A stretch of DNA of 64,000 nucleotides from Nymphaea colorata (GCF_008831285.2 NC_045148.1:3162001-3226000), one strand, 5' to 3'; shown: positions 9,400 to 22,679, numbered from the stretch's first letter. Program-made: numbers and translations. The notes: generated by a model not told the origin, from the sequence alone.

Positions 9400-10651
9400 A
9401 TCTATATACATCATCAAAGGTTATGCGAAATCAGTAAAATTTTCACCGACATTTCCTATGGATGTCGGTGAGCAAATTGTCAGTGAACACTATCACCGAC
9501 ATTTCCACTTCCCGCATCACTGCACCGGTCAGTGTAGATATTGTTCACCGACACATGTTGAATGTAGTTAAATACACTATTACCAACGTCAGTTGGACAT
9601 GGTAATAGTTTTAACGACTAGTTTACTAACGACATTGGTGAACATTAATTGGGATTATTACCAACATTCATTTGGACATCGGCCAAAAGTGTACCGCCAT
9701 TTGCCTAAATATATATAGGCGGACTACCATGTGTCACTGACGAGTTGTAATTTTTTTTTTCAGTTGAAAATTGAAAATACATCTTAAACAAAAACTTGTT
9801 TACAGTAAAGTCATCTAAGCAATTGCATGTCCATAACTAAACAAGTATATATATATAACCAAAATTCGAAATTGTATGACACCAAAACTCAATAACTAAA
9901 GTTCGAAGTTATAATGACTTATTAGAGGAAGTTATGTACATACCCACACTGCTGTAACCTAAAACCAAAAATAAAAATTGCACACCCAAAACACTAATGG
10001 TACTAATAAACCCTAAAACCATTCGCAAATGAATAAATAACAAATATAAAGGTTAAAAGAATCAACTAGAAGTTGTCTATATGCCAAAAATAGAAGGAAA
10101 AATAGTATGTGTCGAAAATTTGCGTTAATTGCCAGTGGGAAGAAGAGAAAGAAGAAAAGAAAAGAGGGGGAAAAGAGTTTAGGTGGACTTAAAAGTCAGG
10201 GAAGCCTTTACGGATGCGTGACAGATGTTGGTAAAGGTGTACTTAAAAACATCGGTGGAAGTCATACGAAACTTTCAGGAACACGAAAAGAATATAGATG
10301 AAATGTCTTTTCGCCGACGTCCATGCACAAGGCATCGATGAAGGGGTAAGTTATACTGACCCAACCTCTACACATTGGTCATATTTTGATGGAAAACACC
10401 TCCACCAACATGAGGGGCCTTACGTCTAGGTGAAATGATTATTTTTACCATGGGCAAATTTCCTCGACAGATAAAAATGAACTTTTATCGACATGTAGAC
10501 TTTACGCATCGGTGAAGGCTGATGTTACACCGTTCTAGATGTCAGTGGAATTCCATCTTGATTGACAACTTAGTTTGGATGTCGGTGAAAATTGACTTTC
10601 ACTTGATGGCCACCGATCCACGCATTGGTGATTCCTTGTTTTTTTGTAGTG
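9400..10651. mobile_element. Non-autonomous CACTA-like (En/Spm) element, left end unresolved
   Basis: The right edge, read on the minus strand from 10651, is CACTACAAAAAAACAAGG, matching the conserved CACTA terminus. Both flanks carry many copies of a 10-12 bp subterminal motif of the type TCACCGACATC or its complement GATGTCGGTGA (examples near 9450, 9505, 9546, 9640, 10250, 10504 and 10580), as in CACTA elements. No transposase frame is present. A matching CACTA start was not found near 9400, so that end may be eroded. The inner part (9750-10300) is AT-rich without recognisable genes. Confidence 0.5.
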
Positions 10652-11463
10652 TGATGAGCTCATAGCTGCATGATCAAGGAGCCTCATGCATGCATGATTT
10701 GTGCTTAGACCAAAGGAGCAAAGTCAGACTGCAACATGATGCAGCCTGTGCCCTCTATTGACTATGCATGTTTAAGCCCATAGCAAGGCAGCGAAACTAT
10801 AGTAACATCCACTCTACTTGCTTCACCAACTCATCATCACTTTAAATCTTTTATTTTCCAGTTACAGGTCCCATCTCAAAGAGTGTATATATATGTTTAT
10901 TGGTTACTGTTAACTATAATTCAATGGTCTAGTTATTTCAGTTTAAAGCCAATTTCAACTTTTTTATCATAATTTTTTACTTTCATCAGATATGGTTGTT
11001 TATTTGTCAAGCTTAATAGGTTTGTGATGCTTCATAGGTCTCATCATATGTAATATATAGTTTATGAGCACATTAGGATTCTAATATGCATGCTAGATTT
11101 AGGTTTATTTAGTGTTGTTGGATTTTAGTTAGTTTAGTTTAAGTAATTTATGATAAATAGATGTAAATTATTCAGTGCCTTGATTAAATATGATTTGGTT
11201 ATCTGTTAATCCTCTCGTTTTGTTACAAACTCTCCTCCCTTTCCCTCTCTCTCTCTCTCACTCGGCCCTTTATTTATTTATGTTACAAGTCTTAAAACTG
11301 GCTGTGTTGTAGCAAAGTATGATTTTACTTACAATTTGTCTATGTTTTGGATATCACAATTAAATGGATTGCATTTGTTATTATTTGTGTGTCAGTTTAT
11401 GGATGTAAGATGGAATAAAAAAGTGCCAAAATGTTATTTTAACATGAACCTATTCATTCTAGG
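10652..11463. other. AT-rich spacer
   Basis: Contains a short CT tract near 11240. No gene recognised. Confidence 0.4.
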
Positions 11464-12400
11464 TTAATTGAAGAAAATGGTGGCAATGCACATGATGAGA
11501 ATCTCATCAAAGATATGAAGTTAGAATTAGACAACGATTGTGAATCTATAGAACATGAAGAAGAATGTGTCTCAATTCATAATGAAATTATAGGCTATAA
11601 TCCAACAATGCTTATTGAATGCACCCATTCAATTGGTATGAAATTTAAAAGTGACAAAGATGTTTTTGAATTTTACAGGGCATATGCAAATATGGGCAGA
11701 TGTGATACTCGTACAAGTTCAAGTAAAAAAAAAAAGTGAAATGTATTTGCATGGAGGCAAATAACATAGAAGAAAGATGGTGTGAGTAAGAAAAAAAAAT
11801 TGATGTTAAGTCATAAAGAGTTACCATAAAATGTGGTTTTTCAGCAAAAATAAATATTTTATGAAAAGAAAAAAAAGTTTTGGATAATTAGCTCGAGACA
11901 TTTACAACACAATCATATGTTACATTCTCCATCAAAGTTCAAAATGTTGAACCCTTTGAACTGGTTGCAAAGACCTGAATTGGTTCCAATTTGAGACCAT
12001 ATCAAGTTATGAATGTTTTATAACCTGAAACATATAGAATTCAAATTTTTTCTTTTATAGAAGATCAATTAAGAGTTCATATCAGAAATGTGACAAAAAT
12101 TTATTATAGTAAACATTGTCAACATCTAGTCTGATTATTTTTTTCTTAAACAAAGAGGAAAATCTTGACTTCTATTATGTCAGTCAAAGATTCCATGAGG
12201 TTTGGCAATTGCTTTTGTGTATCAAAAGAGTGATAGGATTATTACAATTTTGGAAATGTAAGTTATTTGGTACAACATATAAATGAATTACTATTTGATG
12301 TCTTTTGCACCATTCATTGGGATGAACCATCACTATGAATCAATTGTATTTGGACATACCCTTCTTGTAGATTTAAAAAACAATTTTTAATGATTGTGGA
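11464..12400 (+). pseudogene. FAR1/FHY3-like relic (MULE-transposase-derived family)
   Basis: The open segment at 11515-11739 encodes an acidic leader and then GMKFKSDKDVFEFYRAYA, the start of the FAR1 zinc-binding domain. Downstream in other frames are a stretch resembling the end of that domain (HLQHNHMLHSPSKF, near 11900-11935) and, at 12298-12372, MSFAPFIGMNHHYESIVFG, which matches the conserved MULE-type transposase core of FAR1 proteins. Stops and frameshifts separate the pieces, and only about the first half of the gene is represented. FAR1/FHY3 proteins are domesticated Mutator-like transposases acting as light-signalling transcription factors; this copy cannot make such a protein. 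It could equally be a decayed autonomous MULE. Confidence 0.72.
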
Positions 12401-14509
12401 GTAAGTAGTTGCAGGCAATAAGTAAAAGGTATCCAATAGCTATCATTACTAATCAAGACTTTGTTATATAAATCTATGTAAATCAATGTATGAATGTCAG
12501 CAATTTGTGATGTATGACAAAAATGAGTATTTCAAGTAGCATATGGACATTATTCTCCTTTTAATAGGCAATCAAAAGACAACAGCAGCTTGATGTCATT
12601 TAGCTTTACTAGTGTCAAGCCATAGTTCTCTAGTAGCATATGGAGTATGTGGATGTTATTCTTCTTTGTTTCTCTATGTCAAGGCTTATACCTTGTAGCT
12701 TCATCCATTATGCTCGTCTATTGAAAGTTTTACAACCTAACATTGCTTACTTTCTTTTCTTTAATTTCTTTAGCTTCTAAAAGTGGGCTACAGTCTTTAT
12801 TTTATTCTTTTGACTAGATCAGTGATTGAATTATCCAAGAAATGATCTTGAGATCGAGCTCTGGCTTTACCTACCACCACTTTAGTGAAACAAAAATGCA
12901 AAAACAAAACCAACAGAGCATATGATTTATACTTTTTTTGGAAAAAAACATGAAAAGTAAGTAAGAATGATCATCAAGAAGTTCATGTAAAATGATTCAT
13001 TGACCTTCAAGCAAGAAATAAAGGTTTCAATATCATGAGCAGCCAATTTATGCTGCTATTTAAGATGCATTCACATGCAACTAAAAGACAAAACAATTTG
13101 AATATTGTATGGTAATAGCAGACAAGCCATTTTCACAAGGCAGTCATCAAACTTTTAATCTTTTTCAAATTGAAGGCCTTATGTGCCCCCTAATTAGGTG
13201 GTCAAAGTTCTCAATGGACATGTGCTCATTTTTTTTTTTTTGAAACCAAGAAAAAGGAAGAGAGTGTGAGAGAGACTCCAATTCACTTATCTTATAAGTA
13301 TTTATACTTCTTATTTGAGCAAGTGCCAAAACAGCTGCAATGATTATCCAAAATTCTTTTATCAATATTGATTCCACTAGAGAAAGCTTAAATCCAACCC
13401 CCTAACCAAATAGACAAAGATCTTATTATATTCCAAAAAAGTGTGCAGAGCCTATATTTGTTGACACTATATGATTTGAGGCCCCATAGAAGCATCCAAA
13501 ATGTCAAGATGCCTATAGAGGCTTTAGTGAACTACATTAGAATGAGAAAGGTAAAGCATCATGAATATACATACTTTCCAAGTCAAAAGACACGACCAAT
13601 AAACATTGAAACAGTTTGATGAGAAGATAAGAATACAGCGAAATTGATGAATAAAAAATTAATAAGCCTTTTTCACGACCATAGTTCACCCTACCCAAAA
13701 AGCAATGGGTTCTTGTCTTCCAGTCGTTTCAATTGCAACTACAACAAAAGCTGCAATTGACAATACAAGTAGATAAGCTACTTGAAATGAACAATTATAT
13801 TAAGACAAACTATGGAAACTAAAACTTCTTTTAAGTATGACCATTATAATAAAACAATCATTGCTTCTTCAATTATTATAACACAACAAGCTACGAAAAC
13901 TAAAACCAAATTGCATGTCATTCTAGAGATGCAAAGGTTGACTCTTCCCATAACATGAAACTATTATAATCACATATATACTCAATTCTAAAGTGCACCA
14001 TTATAGTCTTAGCTTTAGCAGAAGTTTAACTACATTCGCCCACCATGTTTGAGAGATATATGTCTAAGTTTTTCAAGTCAATGCACAAGACTACAAACTT
14101 TGAACCATCTCTGAGGCATTGAAGTCTGCATGCATTGATCAACATGAAATTATTTGGGACACCAATGTTTAGGTAGAGCTAACCAAATTACCATTTGCTA
14201 CCAACTTGTCATGATTCAACTTAAACCATGCCTTGTTAGGTCAGCTTCCAAACCACAAATCTGAAAGAGAACAAGAGAATGAATTCAATCATGAATCAAA
14301 AGCATAGCAAAAGATCATTAACTTCTCAACCCTTATTGGTGATCATATTTTCCACTCACCTCTCCATATTTCTTGCATACTTTTTATTGTTCACTAATTG
14401 ACAACTCCTAAATGTTCTATAATGTACTCTGATATCTCTCTAGCTATGAGACAGTTAAGTCAGTTTATAAAAAAACTTAGAAATGTTCATGAAAAGCAGC
14501 TTTGGTCCT
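12401..14509. other. AT-rich spacer without recognised genes
   Basis: Only short frames occur. It may hold further decay products of the FAR1-like relic or of old retroelements, but I could not align any to a known protein. Confidence 0.4.
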
Positions 14510-14720
14510 TAAATATATTAAGTCTGCACTAGGAAAAAGACTATTGTTTTAGAAAAGTGACTTGATGTCATGGCCTATATGGATGTTGACTATGCTGGAT
14601 TTGTTGAAGATAGGAAATGTACAACTGGATTTTGCACCTTTGTTAAAAAAAGTCTAACTACATGGAGAAGTAAAAAGCAATCAATGTGGTGAGAATGAGT
14701 GCAAATTCCAAGTATAGAAC
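14510..14720 (+). pseudogene. Copia RNase H relic
   Basis: Translates with stops to VMAYMDVDYAGFVEDRKCTTG...FCTFV...LTTWRSKKQ followed by MSANSKYRTV, a decayed version of the copia RNase H run (DADWAG...STTGYC...WKSKKQ...SSAEAEYRA). It stops abruptly at 14720, where the candidate gypsy LTR begins. Confidence 0.7.
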
Positions 14721-17700
14721 TGTAATCACCCTAAATTTTTCCAAAATACTGTATTCAAATTTAATTTTCGGATCCTAAACCCAATTTTTGGATATAAATT
14801 AGATCCAAAACCCAAGTTCAGATCCAAATCAAACATTTCAAACCCAAGATTCGAAATCGAGTTCAAAATGACAAAATTTGTATTTTATGAGCGTCACGCA
14901 TGCACGTACCCTCCCTTTGTTTTAAGGTCTCATTCTCACGCCAAAACAAGTTTTTAAGCCTAAGTTGCATGATAAAACGAGTCGACAATCAATCAGTTTC
15001 AAAACGAGTTTGGAATCACTTAAAATGAAGTCGACCACCTATTTATAACAAGAAATCTTTTTTTTTAAGGAAATGACAATAATAATAATAGTACTATTAT
15101 TTTACAAACAACTCTTTATTAAATTTATTTTTTTTTTAAATGTGATTTTGCGCTACCGCGACGTGCAGTCGCGCGATCCCACGACCGTGCACGCGAGCAC
15201 GATCACACGATCGCATGCACGGTCGTGGCAACACCTCGCGCATTGTTGCGCGCATGCACTATCAAGAAGACGCCTTCCAGGGCCTGCCCAGTGTGCAGGC
15301 CCCCTTTTTCTTCAAAAATCGATCGTTAAGGTGTGATTTTGATCATTTTAAGTGGGCATTAGCCTTGACTACACCCAAAAATGAATTTGCAGGCCTAATG
15401 GCCAATCATACTCAGTCAAAACCAATTTCTTTTTAAGAAAAATTTTGAAATTTGTATGAAAATGTTATGAAATTAAAAAAAAAAATTGAAATTTAAGTTT
15501 CGGCTCCAAAACTCTTTATAAAGCCCCCTATTTTTCTCCCTCTTGGGCATGAGCTAGGCTTTGGAGAACTATTATCACTTCTTACCACAAGCACCACTCC
15601 AAAGAACTTAAGCAAGATAAGATGGAGTTCTAACTGGGTAGTAACCAAATTAGAGCAAAATTTTAAACCTACTTAAAGTCTTAAGAGAACACTAAAGTGA
15701 CTTCAAAATGATTTCCTAAACTTTTCAAATGATATTTACAAAGATTTCTCAATTCTAGATTTCCCCAAAGTGTTTCACATTCTCAAGTAATCTCAAGTAA
15801 TTCTTTAAGAACCTTTTTAAAAGTTTAAAACATGAAACTTTCAATATTTTTCTACACCACATATAAAATAAAAAATATGTTTAAGCAAAAATGAAATACA
15901 TCAACAATAAAAATAGCCCTTGGATTGATTACCTCAGTAAAGGCGTCGGAAACGGTCGATCCTCGTACCAATGGGCAAGTCCCCTTTCTCTCTCATTTTC
16001 AAAACAAAACTCATTTTTTTGGAGCACTCCAAAAACCAATAAATTTTTTGGGGATGCGCACAAGAACTATGGCTCAATATGTTATGGAGATTATTTGAAT
16101 AAAGGCAATGTTTGCTAGTATGAGAGTCTAAGTCTCTTTCTTCCAATGAAGATGCTATGTGACAAAACAGGACTACTTACATTGCCAAAAATGCTGATTA
16201 ATTTGTCTATGGAAAGAAAAAACAGCTTCAATCAATTGGAGCAAAAAATGAGTTTAAAATTTTTATATTTTTTCTAAGAAATATGAAACCCGTGATTATA
16301 CATTAAGCCACATGTCTAAACATAAAGCATCGAGGTGTGACTACCCAACAATTCAAAAAGACGATGAGCCAAGCAGTTCAAAACAATGGGGCGAACTTTC
16401 ATTTATATAACCATTTTGTTTCATACAAATTCACATCTATGTGCATGACCAAAATGCCCCAAAATCATAATATTGATGCCTAACAAAAAGAAGACATCAA
16501 TAAAACCAAAACATGACGCGCCGGCACTACAAACGACAATCCCAAAACCTCCCCAATAGGACGTGAGTGAAGCCATCTGCTCAACCTGTTGCCCCGGGTC
16601 GGCCAAAACCTGAAAAAGGAAACAACTGAAGGCTCAGCCTTCGCAGTATGGCAACAAGCCAGGAAAATGCCAAACCCTCTCAAGTAAGGCTCAAATAAAA
16701 GAACAAATATCAACCCATCTATCGTCATGTCGTGTCAGAGTACGACACGTAAAAGCCACTTGATGGCCACACTAACACAACATCAGTCACATGCGAAGCA
16801 TGCTTAAACATAACACTTGCATTCATATCAATCACATATACGTCAGTCACATGCATTCTATTAAACACATTACATTTTCATTAACTTTAGTGCATTAACA
16901 GTTCCTGTGGGTGCAACACAGGCACGTGCACACCACGAGCGGCTGAGACAACCCCCGTGATGGCCCATAACAGTATGAATCCATTTCACCCGCTGCAGCA
17001 GTAGAGCACTTATCCCTGGATGTGTGAAGTCGAAGGTGAAATACTCAGCCTTCCCTAGGACACCCAGGTTGGGAAGGCGGGAGCCCAACGCTCCAAGCAC
17101 AACACACAACAGAACCCTGGGACCTTGCACCGCCTGCGCTCCGACAGGCGAGACCAGTGGCGAGAACGGGACGTCTCCCAAACACACAGCCACATCTCAC
17201 TGGCCTCTCATCTCTTAATCATTCATTATTATCATTAGAATAATGCATTCACAAACTGACTGGCTAGCTCATGAGGTTGGTACACTCCACAAGTGCATTC
17301 ACACCTCCAGTTGCCTCCACACGAGGTCTACACATAACACTAACAGTCATAGCTAGCCGTCTAACAATATGGGTACAATTACCCTCTATTTCATCCACTT
17401 GCATCGTTGCCCATTGCAATGCATATGCAATAACGTACACATTCATATCAATCATCACATCAATCCTCACATCAATTACGTAAATCACCTCTTTGAAAAA
17501 CTTAGCCAATCCACAGAGAGTAGTCTCGATCTGCGGTTGGCTCGTAGCTGTCCTATGCAGTTATCATTCCATGATGGTTTCTAATGCACAATTGGGGTCG
17601 AGGAGACACTCGACTCGATACCCCGCCTCATCTGTCCTAAACAGATATTAATTCTAGCATGCACATGTCAATGCGTAACATTTTCAAAACAAAAGACTAA

Positions 17701-18298
17701 TAATCTTTCTAACTCATTCATATCAGATAAGCAACATACATATACTCATTCACAAAGCAGTCAATCAATTTAACATCACAATCCTAGGATCCCTTGATCC
17801 TAGGAGCACACAATCACACATTTGCTCCAGGCAGGAATTTGCCTGGAATGTCGCCATACCTGTGGCGCGCTCACAAAACTCTTCAAAACTCCTCGAGCTT
17901 CGAACTCAAGGTCGACGGGACGTGCCCGGGGTACCTGCAAACATAAACAAATGATAAGATTCATACTAGATACCTAAACAATTCAAACAAATACAAAACA
18001 AAATCCTTGAGGCACGTGTCATCGCCTCAAGAGGGTGTCAACGGGTAGTGTCGACCTACAAGCCCTCTAATAGGCCACTTCCCAACTTCTAGCCGTGCCA
18101 ACAAAAGTCAAAACTCAAAGCCATCAATTCATCTACCACAAACGCCTTTCTCCAAACTTTCTTTTTCTTAATCAAGGCGTCAACCCCAAAGGCACAACCA
18201 ACTTACGTACGTTTTTCCTGTTTAACTCCAAGACGCACCCGTTCACCAGAACGTGTGCTACACGCTCACCAAAACCGTCCTAAATCTTCCCCACAGCC

Positions 18299-18368
18299 AT
18301 ACAAACGCTACCATGCTTCCCTATTACTTCGAAATACAAACGCTACCATGCTTCCCTATTACTTCGAA
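18299..18368. repeat. 35 bp unit duplicated in tandem
   Basis: Two perfect adjacent copies of a 35 bp unit beginning atacaaacgctaccatgc, at 18299-18333 and 18334-18368. Confidence 0.95.
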
Positions 18369-18739
18369 AATCAACTCATCATGCTTAAAAGATCAACAAA
18401 CACATGAATCATCGCTTCAACATCATAACCCCACATTTTTCTCAAAAGCAAAATCGCTTGCATGCTTCCCTAATTATCAATTCTACCTTCTAGCATGCTC
18501 AAATAATAATTATACACGTTCCAAAGAAAAATATATCATAAAATAGGTTCAATTTCGCCTTGCTCACCCCAATTTGAAAGTCTAAACTGTTGTAATCCTC
18601 CCGACAGCCACCTCACGAGTCTAAGTGGTCCCCAAACGGCTAAAATCCTTCAATGCCGCCACCACCAAGGCCTTCTCTAAACGCTGTTACGAGGAAGAGG
18701 ACAAATCCCCAAGCTGAAATCGGATCAAACGGTGATAGA

Positions 18740-19190
18740 ATAGTGAAAGTCAGTGAGAGAGAGTGCTCGATTGGAGAAAATAGAAAAACAAGGAGAAAAT
18801 GGGGAGAGAGCGTGAAGCGTGGACAGAGAGGGAGGTCGAGTAGAGGGAGAGAGAGAGAAAAACAGAGGGGGACTGATAGGGGAGAGGGTTCGGTCAAAGG
18901 GGGAAAAGGCCAGCAGTGAGGTGAGCGTGAATGAGAAAGGGGAAGGAGACGAGAGAAAGAGTGAGCGTGGGCAGAGAGAGATGCGAGGGAGAGCAGACGA
19001 AAGGAGAAAAAGAGGAAACGGGAAAGGCAGCAGAAATAACGAGAGAGGGAGAAGATAGGGCAGCAGAGGAGAGCTTACCCACGCTGCCGCCGTCGCCACC
19101 TCCGCTGCTGCCGTCGCCACCTCCGCCGCTGCCGGTCGAGCCACCGCCTGCACCACCTCTGTCTTCCTCTTCTCTGCACTGGCCATGAGT
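18740..19190. repeat. Purine-rich (GA) block and GCC-type trinucleotide repeat
   Basis: 18740-19070 is strongly strand-asymmetric, with almost only A and G on the plus strand. 19079-19145 is a degenerate GCC/CTC trinucleotide run. Overlapping frames exist on both strands, and their translations are low-complexity (runs of R/E/G/K, or S/L/P/F on the other strand), so none is called as a gene. Confidence 0.8.
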
Positions 19191-19891
19191 ACCCAGGAGA
19201 TAGACGAGAGAAAAGAGGGAAAGGCGAGGGAGAAGAGCCCTCGTGTCGGGCTCTTTCATGCCAAGGGTTCGGGTCCGGGTCTGGGTTCCGATCCGACCCG
19301 ACCTGCCCAAAAACAACGAGCGTTACAACATGAATACAGGACCATTGGTAGTTCTAATAAGCTTACTTCCTGCAGCAAAGAAACACACAATAATAGAGAA
19401 TTTCAGATATGACTAGACAACTTGAAGTGTTGATGGCAAAAACAGGATAGGCCAATGAACAAGTAGGTAAAAGGGAACAAATAACATTGTAAACAACATG
19501 CATAGCAAATATCTATATGTATAAATAGTAGAACAAGATCAAGGCCTACAATACCCAAAATTACATGCTACAATAAGTGAACAATAGATAAATAAGTGCT
19601 ATGTATATTTCACTCTCCATACATGTATACATATAGGTACATGGAGACACACACACTATCCCCCATACACATATAGGAATATGCATAGAGTGAGAGAGAG
19701 AAGTAGAGGTCCTAGAGAATTTTATCTTACCCAAGTCATTCCAATTGTTTTCAAAAGGCAATGTTTTGAATACCAAACTAAGAGTAAAGGATAAGTAAAG
19801 GCTGCTCCATCATTTGAAACTCATCTTCACACATTTGATCTTTAACGACAGAATTGTCATTTGCTTTTCATGCCATTATGATGAACGAAAG

Positions 19892-20220
19892 AGAACACGG
19901 CTCTAATACTAATCTGACACAGTAATTAGAGAGTGAACTATAAACCATAGAAAAAAGCAACAGAAGCAACTTGATTGAAGAAATAAAGAACAAAAACAAT
20001 CAAAAGCAAGAAAGAAAGCAAGGGAATTAACAAAGAACAAATTAGGGTTTGATTAATCAACTTCACTAGCTACAAATGAATCACATATCCATCCATCTTA
20101 AATGGAGATTCCTAGCTAGTTGGGTCTTGGATCCAAACTGAAAAAATAAAGCCCATACCCAATCTAATAAATTGCTGAACTAAACTTTAATTGATACGTT
20201 AATTCTTTTTGTGTTAGGAC
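19892..20220 (-). repeat. Possible decayed copia 5' LTR with primer-site remnant
   Basis: The minus strand at 19904-19892 reads TAGTATTAGAGCC, a degraded copia primer site. To its right a segment ends (minus sense) CTGTGTCA and, further upstream, contains the TTAGATTGGGTATGGGC type of text common in plant copia LTR starts. No coding remnant of this element was recognised to the left. Confidence 0.25.
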
Positions 20221-20230
20221 TTAAAAGATG

Positions 20231-20232
<2 letters not shown>

Positions 20233-20279
<47 letters not shown>

Positions 20280-20291
20280 TATATATATATA
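20233..20291. repeat. (TA)n microsatellite
   Basis: About 29 TA units with one interruption. Confidence 0.95.
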
Positions 20292-22289
20292 CATTTTTTC
20301 TACGCTTTTATTGCACCTACGGTTTGCATATTTCTATGGAGTGTTTATGTCTATCTATTATGAATAAGTAGTTAAGGTCTAATACTGTGCTACAAAATTG
20401 AGCTTGAGCACCATGAAAAGCTCCAAAGAGTTGTACATCAATAGAAGCAGAACAAGTGCCCTCAAGAATGCTTTCTTGCTTCTTTTACCTTTTGCTGCAT
20501 ACTATTACAAATGATCTAAAAATCTTTGCACTCACTCTGAATCTTATTTCCTAGTAGTGAATGTTATTTCCATTCCTCATATAAGTGATGCAAGTTTCAT
20601 CTTGTGTTGAAGGGCCATGAAACCATTGTCTGTTTCAGTCGTATGATGAAATGTACATAGGTTGTCTCATATTGTTGTTGAGCTTGCATCTTGGTTACTG
20701 AGAAGTATATATATATATATCACAAACAATATCAACATTGTTACTCAAGTAACACTTGTTACTAAAACAAGGTTCCAACAATAGTAAGTTGAACATGTTT
20801 TTCAGTTTATTTATCAACCTCTACTTGTATAACTCTGGTTGATTACTCAACATGGTGTCATTACCAACAATTACCACACTCAACAACTAAATGAATCCTT
20901 CACTATACAGTTTTCCTTTGTTGAAGCAAACATTAACAATAAATATATAAATATCTTAGCTTTCTAAAAGTGTGTGAAGTAATGGCAAACATGAGAAAAA
21001 AGTTTGATGATACTACATGGCAAATGAATGAACACGGTCATGAGGTTGCAATGACGACCATGAGCACTGGAAGTTTGGGACCCATGGGGAATGAAGAAGC
21101 TAGATGAGACTCGTAGCCCACATAGCTCGTTCCTTCAATTAGCATTTCCAGTATTGTCAATAACAAACATGACAGTTGTGTTGACGATCGAAATTTTAGG
21201 GTTCTGAGGCCAAAAATTGTGGTCCATGGTATCACTTTTTTCAGCCTACATCAATGCTACCAATCCACACTTATTGACCGTCAGGTATCATCCACCTCTC
21301 CCAGACTGCCTAAAACACAATGGCGGCAACAATAACCGTTTCAATGGAAATGATATTCCCCATTGTGCTCATCCACCTTCTCCCACTGTCGCTGCTCCTG
21401 CCATTACCTATATAGCCGCTAGACGGCATGAGCAGCACTACCGCGATGACGGCAATATTGTTGACTGACCACTACTGTTGCTGAGACCCTCATAATCATA
21501 TCATTAAGGTTGGATTAGAACCAAAATTCCAACATTCTGCAACCTACACTAATGATATATATTCTATCGGTTGCATATAGCCATGCAAAGTTATTTGAAC
21601 AGACTGGCCATTAAATCTATTTGGTTCATCCATAAATTATTTTTTCACACATCTCTTGTTTTCAAATCAGAGAAAAACTTTATACGAACTGCTAAACATT
21701 GGTTTAGAGAATCGTATAAGATACTGAATTACCAACTAAAACAAAAGCACGGATAATCTCCATAACAATGTGACATCAATACATCAAAGGGTGGTTCTAA
21801 AACAATTTATCATTGTTCATACATAACAAATGATTGTCAATCCTTTTCTAACACAATTAATGAAAATAATCCTCTATATATATATAATCCGCTACATACA
21901 TTCATTGTTTTAATAAGATCTCTCATGAACTAACAAAATTCACTCTCATTGCAAATGAAATTCTAAACCATGTGGCATTCACTAAGGTCTTGTATAATGT
22001 ACTCCCTAACATTAGGGAAACATATTTTCTTTACTTTTATGAGTTCAAATGTAAGAAATATATTCTCTTGTTCATACTTGTGGAGAAGTTTATAGATATA
22101 TATTCATAAGGTATTATCAACTATAACTTGGAAAATACCTCATGTCAAAGCATGTTATTCAAAATAACACCTATGATCATGTAATTTGTTAAGGAGAAAA
22201 TGTCAACAATGTTTTCTAATTAGTTGGTTTGAAGATAGTCATGTGATATTTGCAAGGCATAAAAGACTATATGTTGGCATATTGCAAGC

Positions 22290-22660
22290 TGGGATATATT
22301 TTCCTTTTAACTGGAGATGTCATCTCATAGAGTGGAAAAAAATCAAACAGTTACTGCTAAGCATACTATAGAAGCAAAGTTCATTACATTGTATGAGAAT
22401 ACATCACAAGGGACATAGATAATGAATTTCATTTCATGGTAAGGATAATGAAATTTATTGAGATCCTACTTAAAGTTTACCATGACAATGAAGCTATAAG
22501 GTCTTGGCAACCTCATGTAAGTGTATAAAATAAAAATATTTTACTTTTAAAAGGATGAGATAAAATCATCACATGTTACTAAAGACATGGTAGCAAATCC
22601 TCTTACTAAAGAGCTAGATTATATAAATATGCATTTGTGACTAAATCTTGTGTTTTATAT
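22290..22660 (+). pseudogene. Copia RNase H relic
   Basis: Split frames give GYIFLLTGDVIS, then KQTVTAKHTIEAKFITLYENT, then a degraded CDNEAA region, then VTKDMVANPLTKELD. These correspond in order to the GYVF...VSWKS, KQ..SSTEAEF.AL, YCDNEAA and T.DM.ADPLTK motifs of copia RNase H. Several stops and frameshifts are present. Confidence 0.75.
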
Positions 22661-22679
22661 GCTGTCTATGTACTTCAAT

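Larger units (their letters stand above)
14721..19327 (-). repeat. Candidate long (about 4.6 kb) LTR, gypsy-like, possibly a solo LTR
   Basis: On the minus strand this stretch begins TGTAACGCTCGTTG at 19327 and ends GGGTGATTACA at 14721, the TGTAAC...TTACA type of ends common in plant gypsy LTRs. It has one distinctive composition (GC-richer, many lncRNA-like short frames, purine-rich block, no protein match) and cuts off a copia relic exactly at its left edge. Against it: the adjoining five bases (agaac and acatg) do not match as a target duplication, and no second copy lies in the window. Treat the boundaries as a hypothesis. Confidence 0.33.
19328..22289. other. AT-rich intergenic region
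   Basis: Apart from the possible LTR remnant at 19892-20220 and the TA microsatellite at 20233-20291, no gene is recognised. The short frames at 21217-21468 and 21571-21756 resemble no known protein. Confidence 0.4.

Noticed and set aside
14716-19332. Target duplication for the candidate 4.6 kb LTR
   Set aside because: The adjoining five bases are agaac on the left and acatg on the right, which do not match.
18640-19412. Six overlapping frames up to 153 codons
   Set aside because: Produced by purine/pyrimidine asymmetry and a GCC repeat; both strands open together and no domain is visible.
21217-21468. tggtatca at 21226 as a copia primer site with a following gene
   Set aside because: Only the first eight bases match, there is no LTR-like edge, and the following frame has no gag similarity.
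14510-22660. The 14.5 kb and 22.3 kb copia relics as halves of one element split by an insertion
   Set aside because: Both contain the same KQ...EAEF segment of RNase H, so they are two different elements.
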